Below, one piece after another: positions 1-5,526 of a stretch of DNA of 7,894 nucleotides; positions within the stretch are counted from its first letter, which is position 1, and each line of letters opens with the position of its first letter. Source of the stretch: JBCDIQ01 sp039024295 (GTDB taxonomy: Bacteria; Bacteroidota; Bacteroidia; J057); assembly GCA_039024295.1 (NCBI GenBank), contig JBCDIQ010000284.1:1-7894 (forward strand), given 5' to 3'. The notes beneath the pieces are model-generated. The model was not told the DNA's origin. It saw only the letters and a list, made by a program, of their open reading frames with translations, and did no database searches. The position numbers and the translations under genes are program-made.

Positions 1-93
1 CTTTTTTCCCAATTACCAATTTTGGTGCGTTTGCCCTAGACTTATGTAAAGCAGAGAATCTTCCTCAATTATTTTGCCGTCAAACTTCGACCT

Positions 94-132
94 AAAACAA
101 AACCCTGACAAGGATTAAAACCTTGTCAGGGT
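94..132 (-). terminator. Intrinsic terminator of ahcY, perfect 12-bp hairpin
   Basis: ACCCTGACAAGG (102-113) and CCTTGTCAGGGT (121-132) are perfect reverse complements around a 7-nt A/T loop. Read on the minus strand, the hairpin begins 34 nt after the ahcY stop and is followed directly by TTTGTTTT (complement of 94-101), a classic intrinsic terminator. On the plus strand there is a weaker T-run at 137-141, separated from the stem by GGTA, so the hairpin may also stop transcription entering from the left edge. The same CCTTGTCAGGGT-type hairpin occurs often in Bacteroidota intergenic regions as far as I recall, so it may be a dispersed element reused as a terminator. Confidence 0.85.
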
Positions 133-166
133 GGTATTTTTCAAACTGAAAACCGGAAACTGAATG

Positions 167-1483
167 CTAGTACCGGTAGTGCTCAGGCTTGAATGGCCCT
201 TGCTGCTCTACACCGATGTAGGAAGCCTGATCTTCAGAAAGCTCTTCAAGCTCTACGCCGATTTTGGCGAGGTGAAGGCGAGCAACTTGCTCATCGAGGT
301 GCTTGGGCAGGGTGTACACTTCGTTGCTGTAGTTTTCGTGGTTGGTCCACAACTCGATTTGCGCCAACACCTGGTTGGTGAAAGAGTTGGACATCACAAA
401 TGAGGGGTGACCGGTAGCACATCCCAGGTTTACCAGACGGCCTTCAGCCAGTACCAGTACATCCTTGCCATCTACGGTGTACTTATCCACCTGAGGTTTG
501 ATTTCCACTTTGGTGTCTCCGTAAGTGCCGTTCAACCAAGCCATGTCGATTTCATTGTCAAAGTGACCAATGTTACATACAATGGCTTTGTCCTTCATGG
601 CGCGGAAGTGCTTTTCAGTGAGGATGTCTTTGTTGCCAGTAGCAGTCACGACAATGTCGGCTTCCTGTACGGCAGTCTCCATCTTCTTCACCTCGAATCC
701 GTCCATAGCGGCCTGAAGGGCACAGATAGGATCAATTTCGGTAACGATCACACGTGCCCCAGCTCCCTGGAGAGATGCTACAGAACCTTTACCTACATCC
801 CCATATCCTGCAACAACGGCGACTTTGCCAGCCATCATCACATCGGTAGCACGACGGATGGCATCCACACAGGATTCCTTACATCCGTACTTATTGTCAA
901 ACTTGGACTTGGTTACAGAATCATTGACGTTGATGGCGGGTAGTGGCAGGGTTCCGTTGCGCATGCGCTCGTACAGACGGTGAACACCAGTTGTGGTTTC
1001 TTCACTCAGTCCACGGATGTCGCCTACGAGCTCAGGATAGCGGTCCAACACCATATTGGTCAGGTCACCTCCGTCATCAAGGATCATGTTCAATGGCTTG
1101 CGGTCTTCTCCGAAGAAAAGGGTCTGCTCAATACACCAGTCAAATTCTTCTTCTGTCATCCCTTTCCAGGCATAAACAGAGATACCTGCAGCAGCAATCG
1201 CAGCAGCAGCGTGATCCTGGGTAGAAAATATGTTACAAGATGACCAGGTCACCTCGGCGCCGAGTTCAACCAATGTCTCGATCAATACAGCGGTCTGAAT
1301 GGTCATGTGCAAACATCCAGCAATCCGGGTTCCAGCCAAAGGCTTGCTTACTCCGTACTGCTCCCGCAACGCCATCAGCCCTGGCATTTCTGCTTCAGCA
1401 AGTTCGATTTCCTTTCGCCCCCATTCAGCAAGTGAGATGTCCTTTACCTTGTAAGGAATGTAATTAGTGGTTACTTGAGACAT
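167..1483 (-). CDS. ahcY: S-adenosylhomocysteine hydrolase (adenosylhomocysteinase)
   Basis: This cytosolic NAD+-dependent enzyme reversibly splits S-adenosylhomocysteine, the product inhibitor of methyltransferases, into adenosine and homocysteine, which feeds the activated methyl cycle. The 438-residue protein is complete. By alignment from memory with the human enzyme, the substrate residues are present: H59 (in GCLHMTIQTAVLIETL), D137 (ILDDGGDLTN), E162 (EETTTGVH), K192, D196, N197 and C201 (TKSKFDNKYGC), H307 (NIGHFD) and H359 (GCATGHPSFV). The Rossmann NAD-binding loop GYGDVGKG lies at about 226-233. The C-terminus KPEHYRY supplies the Lys and Tyr that reach into the NAD site of the neighbouring subunit in the tetramer. 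The length is close to the short (about 432-residue) form, without the roughly 40-residue insertion of many bacterial homologues. The ATG start gives the expected N-terminus and lies about 26 nt after the predicted transcription start. No other methyl-cycle gene is visible beside it. Confidence 0.98.
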   Translation of the reverse strand: MSQVTTNYIPYKVKDISLAEWGRKEIELAEAEMPGLMALREQYGVSKPLAGTRIAGCLHMTIQTAVLIETLVELGAEVTWSSCNIFSTQDHAAAAIAAAGISVYAWKGMTEEEFDWCIEQTLFFGEDRKPLNMILDDGGDLTNMVLDRYPELVGDIRGLSEETTTGVHRLYERMRNGTLPLPAINVNDSVTKSKFDNKYGCKESCVDAIRRATDVMMAGKVAVVAGYGDVGKGSVASLQGAGARVIVTEIDPICALQAAMDGFEVKKMETAVQEADIVVTATGNKDILTEKHFRAMKDKAIVCNIGHFDNEIDMAWLNGTYGDTKVEIKPQVDKYTVDGKDVLVLAEGRLVNLGCATGHPSFVMSNSFTNQVLAQIELWTNHENYSNEVYTLPKHLDEQVARLHLAKIGVELEELSEDQASYIGVEQQGPFKPEHYRY

Positions 1484-1515
1484 GAATAATGAATCGTTAA
1501 AATGATATTAAGGTA

Positions 1516-1547
1516 CAAAACTACGGTTTATCAAATCCTTTACAAAA
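1516..1547 (-). promoter_or_regulatory. ahcY promoter, Bacteroidota type
   Basis: On the minus strand a TTTTG -33 box (complement of 1543-1547) is followed, with 19 bp between the TTG and the next box, by TAGTTTTG (complement of 1516-1523), a full match to the Bacteroidota -7 consensus TAnnTTTG. Transcription would start near 1510, leaving a leader of about 26 nt. That leader is too short for an SAH or SAM riboswitch. The promoter lies inside the 96-bp gap after lpxD, so ahcY need not depend on read-through from lpxD. Confidence 0.7.
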
Positions 1548-1579
1548 CATCGGCCTGTTATATCTTACGAGCTGCCGAA

Positions 1580-2566
1580 TTAGGTTAGCCGCTCAATTTT
1601 CCTAATCAAATCAGGTAGCTTTTTCAAGGCTGCTTCCATTCTTAAGCGGTGCCTGAGTTCCACGGCCATCATTCCCAGGTACTTTTTTCCGCCTTCCAAA
1701 GAAGACTGGACACCCGTTTTACCCATCACCACAGCACCTTTCCCAATTGTCAAATCTTGGGTAATTCCGGCATGCCCCCATAAACTTACCTCGTCTTCAA
1801 TTGTTACAACCCCTGCAATGCCTACCTGGGAAGCAATCACACATTTTTTCCCAATGATGGTATCATGGCCAATCTGGATCAGGTTGTCTAGCTTGGTCCA
1901 GTCTCCAATCATGGTGTCGGCAGTTACCCCACGGTCAATGGTGCAGTTACACCCAATGTCCACGTGGTTGCCCACAATCACACGCCCCTTGGTAAGCATT
2001 TTATCCCTGCCATAGGGCCGGGCTTTAAAATAGAATGCTTCACCACCTAAAACAGTCCCCGATCCTATACAACAATCATGCCCGATCGTGATGTGGTCGT
2101 ACAGGGTCACGTTGGCATGAATTAACGAATTTGACCCAATATGTACGTGATTTCCAATCACACAGTTGTGGCCAATTTCAGCTCCTTCTTCAATGACCAC
2201 CCCTTTTCCAAAAACCACATTATTTCCCACCTTGACCCCTGCTCCCAGCACGGGCTTTCCCACTTGATCAAGTGGCTGGCGAGGAAAGAAATGTTCGTTA
2301 AACCGGTTGAAATCCCGGAAGGGGTCATCACTGATTAAGAGCCCTTTTCCCATAGGTACCTCTACCTGTTTATTGATCAAAATTGTGGTAGCGGCACTGG
2401 TTAAGGCTTTTTCATAGTATTTTTCTACATCCACAAACGTCAGGTCTCCTGGTTCTACCCGATGGATTTCATTGAACCCTGTTACCAGGTGATGTGCCGG
2501 GCCAGCAAACTCACAGTCAAGAAGATGCGCTGCTTTTTCTAGGGACACCGGAGCAGAAAGTTTCAT
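1580..2566 (-). CDS. LpxD-family UDP-3-O-acylglucosamine N-acyltransferase (probable paralogue)
   Basis: LpxD enzymes transfer a 3-hydroxyacyl chain from acyl carrier protein to the 2-amino group of UDP-3-O-acylglucosamine in lipid A synthesis, at the cytosolic face of the inner membrane. The 328-residue protein has the family architecture: an N-terminal LpxD uridine-binding-type domain (about 1-100, with GDLTFVDVEKY at 40-50), a left-handed beta-helix of hexapeptide repeats (about 105-290, e.g. IGHNCVIGNHVHIG), and a C-terminal amphipathic helix (about 303-327). Family core motifs are present: CTIDRGVTADTMIG, LDNLIQIGHDTIIG and IASQVGIAG. H234 matches the catalytic His of E. coli LpxD (H239). 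The second conserved His (E. coli H276, 37 residues later) is D271 here. The gene stands alone, away from lpxA, lpxC-fabZ and lpxB, which in Bacteroidota usually flank the main lpxD. I therefore read it as the second, Bacteroidota-type LpxD-like protein. The family is certain; the exact substrate is not, so no symbol is given. Confidence 0.85.
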   Translation of the reverse strand: MKLSAPVSLEKAAHLLDCEFAGPAHHLVTGFNEIHRVEPGDLTFVDVEKYYEKALTSAATTILINKQVEVPMGKGLLISDDPFRDFNRFNEHFFPRQPLDQVGKPVLGAGVKVGNNVVFGKGVVIEEGAEIGHNCVIGNHVHIGSNSLIHANVTLYDHITIGHDCCIGSGTVLGGEAFYFKARPYGRDKMLTKGRVIVGNHVDIGCNCTIDRGVTADTMIGDWTKLDNLIQIGHDTIIGKKCVIASQVGIAGVVTIEDEVSLWGHAGITQDLTIGKGAVVMGKTGVQSSLEGGKKYLGMMAVELRHRLRMEAALKKLPDLIRKIERLT

Positions 2567-2598
2567 GATGTTGAATTTTTTTATGACAGATAGAGGAG

Positions 2599-2625
2599 CA
2601 AAATAGACCTTTATTTCATTTTCAA
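2599..2625 (-). promoter_or_regulatory. Possible weak promoter of the lpxD-like gene
   Basis: On the minus strand TTG (complement of 2623-2625) lies 17 bp upstream of TATTTTG (complement of 2599-2605). This resembles the Bacteroidota TAnnTTTG box but is one base short, and the spacer is slightly short. It sits 33-59 bp ahead of the lpxD-like ATG. It is the best candidate I see between the divergent lpxD-like and hppA genes, but the support is weak. Confidence 0.25.
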
Positions 2626-2748
2626 GAAGAAAGAAACTTTTATTTGAGGGGGAAAACAGTAGGTAACCCGCTATAAAATCCCAGGCTGAGCGAGAATAGT
2701 CTCACCCATGAACATATATTCATATTTTAATTTTATCAGATAAAAGAA

Positions 2749-2756
2749 TAGATTTG
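2749..2756 (+). promoter_or_regulatory. Possible -7 box of the hppA promoter
   Basis: TAGATTTG is a full match to the Bacteroidota -7 consensus TAnnTTTG, about 80 bp before the hppA ATG. The -33 position holds only A/T-rich sequence (TTTTAA near 2725-2730) with no clear TTG, so the promoter is only partly supported. Transcription would start near 2762 and leave a leader of about 70 nt. No strong Shine-Dalgarno sequence precedes the ATG, as is usual in this phylum. Confidence 0.4.
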
Positions 2757-2835
2757 CTCCCCGTAAATCCACAAGAGCCACATAAAAAACTCAACATTCA
2801 TACCCGTTGATGTTACATTATAACCTACCTGATTA

Positions 2836-5088
2836 ATGGAAAATTTTGTTTACCTGATTCCTCTGCTCGGCATTGTTGGTTTAGCCGTAATGGGACTTCA
2901 AGCTTCCTGGGTTTCTCGCCAAGATGCTGGCGATAACAAGATGAAAGAACTCGCTGGCTACATAGCCGATGGTGCCTTAGCCTTCTTAAAAGCTGAATGG
3001 AAAGTACTTGCCATCTTCGCAGTAATTGCAGGTGCATTACTTGCTTACTCTGGGACTCTGGTTGAGACTTCCAGCCCGGTCATCGCTATTTCCTTCCTGA
3101 TCGGTGCATTTTTAAGTGCCCTTGCAGGATACATTGGCATGACCATAGCAACAAAAGCAAACGTTCGTACGACACAAGCAGCCCGTACCAGCCTGTCCAA
3201 AGCCCTGGATGTTTCCTTCCGCGGAGGCATGGTGATGGGACTTGGTGTTGCTGGACTTGCCGTACTTGGGCTTGGCTCGCTCTTCATAGTGTTCTATCAA
3301 TTGTATGTGACCAGTACCGGAGCCGCAACCAATGGCCTGCAAATGGAGAAAACGCTAGAGGTACTGGCTGGATTCTCCCTGGGAGCAGAAAGTATTGCGT
3401 TGTTTGCGCGTGTTGGCGGCGGTATTTACACCAAAGCTGCTGACGTAGGTGCTGACTTGGTTGGAAAGGTTGAAGCGGGTATCCCTGAAGATGATCCTCG
3501 TAACCCTGCGACCATTGCTGACAACGTAGGCGATAACGTGGGGGATGTTGCCGGAATGGGGGCTGACCTTTTTGGATCCTATGTAGCTACAATTTTGGCT
3601 ACCATGGTACTCGGCCGCGAAGTTATGATGGAAGGGGCAACGGCTCTGGTTGACCAGTTTGACGGAATTTCTGCCATATTGCTTCCCATGGTCATTGCAG
3701 GTCTTGGCCTGGTTTTCTCCATCATTGGAGGTCTATTTGTGCGGGTAAAAGGTGAAGATTCCAATGTCATGACAGCCTTAAACATTGGTAACTGGGGCTC
3801 AATACTATTGACGCTGGTTGCTTCCTTCTTCCTGGTGAATTTCATGTTACCTGAAGGCACCATGGAAATTCGTGGAGAGACTTTCACTCGAATGGATGTC
3901 TTCTACTGTATCCTCACAGGATTGATCGTTGGGGCATTGATGTCCCTGATCACGGAATACTACACTGCTATGGGCCGTGGCCCTGTGAACAGCATCATCA
4001 ACCAGTCTTCTACTGGGCATGCGACCAATATCATCGGTGGCTTGGCCGTGGGCATGCAATCTACCTTGGTGCCTATTCTGATCTTGGCTGCTGGTATTTT
4101 CGCGTCTTTTGAATTTGCCGGACTGTATGGAGTGGCAATTACCGCCGCTGGCATGATGGCAACCACTGCGATGCAATTGGCGATTGATGCCTTTGGGCCA
4201 ATTGCAGATAATGCTGGGGGTATTGCCGAGATGAGCGGTCTGCCTGAAGAAGTTCGTGGTCGTACCGACAACCTTGATGCAGTTGGTAACACCACCGCCG
4301 CTACTGGAAAAGGATTTGCTATTGCTTCCGCTGCTTTGACCGCACTGGCACTCTTTGCTGCCTTCGTTGGACTTGCAGGCATTGATGGAATCGACATCTA
4401 TAAAGCTGACGTACTCGCCGGGCTATTTGTAGGGGGAATGATTCCGTTCATTTTCTCTTCCTTGGCAATTGCTGCCGTAGGCCGCGCAGCCATGGACATG
4501 GTAGAAGAGGTTCGTCGTCAGTTCAAAGAGATTCCTGGCATCATGGAATACAAGGCCACACCAGAATATGAGAAATGCGTGGAGATTTCTACCCAAGCTT
4601 CTATTCGTGAAATGATCTTGCCTGGTGCGATTGCCTTGATTACCCCTGCACTTGTTGGATTTCTGTTTGGTCCAGAAGTGTTAGGTGGCCTGTTGGCAGG
4701 TATCACTGTGAGTGGTGTTTTGATGGGAATTTTCCAGAACAATGCCGGCGGTGCATGGGACAACGCCAAAAAATCCTTCGAAAAAGGAGTTGACATCAAA
4801 GGCGAGACTTTCTATAAAGGTTCAGAGCCCCATAAGGCATCTGTAACCGGTGATACTGTAGGTGACCCTTTCAAAGATACTTCCGGCCCTTCCATGAACA
4901 TCCTGATTAAGCTTACCTCAATTGTAGCCTTGATCATTGCGCCGCACATCAATCCTAATAAGGATGCGCATCATGCTCAGGAAGTCCTGCCTATCGTGCC
5001 TGAAACCAAAATTGAAGTTCAGGAGGAAGTACAGCCAGAAAATGCAGCTATCCTGGAAGAAGATGAGACAGTAGTTGTTTGGAAATAG
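2836..5088 (+). CDS. hppA: K+-dependent ion-translocating membrane pyrophosphatase, probable H+ pump
   Basis: This inner-membrane pump couples hydrolysis of pyrophosphate in the cytosol to ion export. The 750-residue protein has the hydrophobic pattern of the roughly 16-helix family. The active-site segments are intact: DVGADLVGKVE (203-213), DNVGDNVGDVAGMGADL (229-245), DAFGPIADNAGG (451-462), GRTDNLDAVGN (475-485), NNAGGAWDNAKK (635-646), HKASVTGDTVGDPFKD (666-681). GNTTAATGKG (484-493) has Ala488 and Gly491, the signature of K+-dependent enzymes; K+-independent ones carry Lys and Thr. The ion-gate Glu is unusual. The helix-6 sites used by Na+ pumps (Gly247 in LFGSY) and plant H+ pumps (Ala251) lack it, while helix 5 has Glu185 (GAESIALF). 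As I recall, this arrangement marks the Flavobacterium-type H+-pumping subfamily, so H+ is the likely ion. An acidic tail of about 45 residues follows the last helix. It is a single-gene transcript, divergent from lpxD and closed by terminators. Confidence 0.96.
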   Translation: MENFVYLIPLLGIVGLAVMGLQASWVSRQDAGDNKMKELAGYIADGALAFLKAEWKVLAIFAVIAGALLAYSGTLVETSSPVIAISFLIGAFLSALAGYIGMTIATKANVRTTQAARTSLSKALDVSFRGGMVMGLGVAGLAVLGLGSLFIVFYQLYVTSTGAATNGLQMEKTLEVLAGFSLGAESIALFARVGGGIYTKAADVGADLVGKVEAGIPEDDPRNPATIADNVGDNVGDVAGMGADLFGSYVATILATMVLGREVMMEGATALVDQFDGISAILLPMVIAGLGLVFSIIGGLFVRVKGEDSNVMTALNIGNWGSILLTLVASFFLVNFMLPEGTMEIRGETFTRMDVFYCILTGLIVGALMSLITEYYTAMGRGPVNSIINQSSTGHATNIIGGLAVGMQSTLVPILILAAGIFASFEFAGLYGVAITAAGMMATTAMQLAIDAFGPIADNAGGIAEMSGLPEEVRGRTDNLDAVGNTTAATGKGFAIASAALTALALFAAFVGLAGIDGIDIYKADVLAGLFVGGMIPFIFSSLAIAAVGRAAMDMVEEVRRQFKEIPGIMEYKATPEYEKCVEISTQASIREMILPGAIALITPALVGFLFGPEVLGGLLAGITVSGVLMGIFQNNAGGAWDNAKKSFEKGVDIKGETFYKGSEPHKASVTGDTVGDPFKDTSGPSMNILIKLTSIVALIIAPHINPNKDAHHAQEVLPIVPETKIEVQEEVQPENAAILEEDETVVVWK

Positions 5089-5149
5089 AGATAAGTTGAC
5101 GGTTATCGGCTGGCAGGTATCAGTTGTATAACTTGAGCTATAGATTTTG

Positions 5150-5175
5150 AAGGTCGCCAGTTGGTGGCCTTTTTT
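5150..5175 (+). terminator. hppA terminator 1
   Basis: AAGGTCGCC (5150-5158) pairs with GGTGGCCTT (5163-5171) over nine base pairs including two G-T wobbles, with a tetraloop AGTT. The T-run continues to 5175. It lies 61 bp after the hppA stop and is a standard intrinsic terminator. Confidence 0.8.
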
Positions 5176-5243
5176 GTTTTAGGCTTAGGTATAGGAGGAG
5201 CTTTACATGTGTGAAAAAGTAAAAGGGGAAAAAGTATTTTTGA

Positions 5244-5270
5244 CCTCGCCCTTATGGGCGGGGCCTTTTT
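5244..5270 (+). terminator. hppA terminator 2 (tandem)
   Basis: CCTCGCCC (5244-5251) pairs with GGGCGGGG (5256-5263) over eight base pairs with one T-G wobble, around loop TTAT, followed by CC and five T. It lies about 70 bp beyond the first terminator on the same strand. It may be a back-up for hppA or may close a short transcript that starts between the two. Confidence 0.75.
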
Positions 5271-5338
5271 ATTACCTAAACATAAGCAAGATAATTTTCG
5301 AAGTGGGATTATCTCTACTGGTCGAGCAGATAAACTAC

Positions 5339-5355
5339 ATGCAACATAGTTGCAT
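5339..5355. promoter_or_regulatory. Perfect inverted repeat, candidate metal-responsive (Fur/Zur-like) operator
   Basis: ATGCAAC-ATA-GTTGCAT is a perfect 7-3-7 dyad. It overlaps the -33 TTG of the promoter for the GTPase-DUF1826 pair, so a bound repressor would block RNA polymerase. A second smaller palindrome, GTTGCAAC (5387-5394), lies at the expected transcription start and shares the TGCAACAT half-site. Size and symmetry suit a Fur-family regulator, and the downstream genes belong to families often under Zur control. The regulator's identity is inference, since no regulator gene is in the window and I do not know a verified Bacteroidota consensus. Confidence 0.55.
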
Positions 5356-5379
5356 CTGTAAAAAGATCAGTTATTTTTG
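5350..5379 (+). promoter_or_regulatory. Promoter of the COG0523-DUF1826 unit
   Basis: TTG (5350-5352), a 19-bp spacer, and TATTTTTG (5372-5379) match the Bacteroidota TTG/TAnnTTTG promoter with ideal spacing. Transcription would begin near 5385 and leave a leader of about 140 nt. The -33 box lies inside the right arm of the inverted repeat at 5339-5355, which links the promoter to a probable repressor. Confidence 0.65.
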
Positions 5380-5526
5380 TAAGTAGGTTGCAACATCTGA
5401 ATTTATTATGAAGGTTCAAAAACGATGGTAATTTTGAATTGCTTGTAGGAAGCATTTAGAGGCCTCAAATTCATTCGGCCAAGGCAGCTAGATAAGATGA
5501 TTAATAAGCTTTAACGATCAATTGCT

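Larger units (their letters stand above)
5089..5526. other. Intergenic region between hppA and the CobW-family gene
   Basis: This 438-bp stretch holds no gene that I can support. Its left half carries two hairpin terminators for hppA, and its right half the promoter and operator-like dyad for the next transcript, with a leader of about 140 nt before the TTG start at 5527. A 59-codon open frame (5207-5386) with an AGGAGGAG sequence ahead of its ATG runs across the second terminator and the promoter, and looks accidental. A five-codon open frame, ATG-ATT-AAT-AAG-CTT-TAA (5497-5514), lies just before the GTPase start and in its frame. Confidence 0.7.

Noticed and set aside
3..95. Open frame entering from the left edge (about 30 codons, ending ...LFCRQTST) just before the hairpin at 102
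   Set aside because: It could be the end of a gene, but 30 codons without recognisable family features are too little to separate from chance.
407..943. 178-codon open frame on the plus strand
   Set aside because: It lies entirely antisense to ahcY, whose protein is intact and highly conserved. The translation resembles no family and is a by-product of ahcY codon use.
1484..1515. SAH or SAM riboswitch in the ahcY leader
   Set aside because: The predicted leader is only about 26 nt and has no stem structure, which is too short for any of these riboswitches.
2811..2825. TGTTACATTATAACC ahead of hppA, which resembles proteobacterial Zur boxes (TGTTATAnTATAACA type)
   Set aside because: It has mismatches, lies in A/T-rich leader sequence between promoter and ATG, and a membrane pyrophosphatase is not a usual zinc-regulated gene.
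3579..4397. Several 100-145-codon open frames antisense to hppA
   Set aside because: They overlap conserved catalytic segments of the pyrophosphatase and have low-complexity Ala/Pro/Ser/Met composition, typical of shadow frames.
5207..5386. 59-codon open frame with AGGAGGAG ahead of its ATG
   Set aside because: It runs through a hairpin terminator, the operator-like dyad and the promoter, and its translation resembles nothing. The overlap with regulatory DNA makes a real gene unlikely.
5429..5436. TAATTTTG, a second TAnnTTTG match upstream of the GTPase gene
   Set aside because: No TTG lies at the proper -33 distance. The match at 5372-5379 has an ideal partner.
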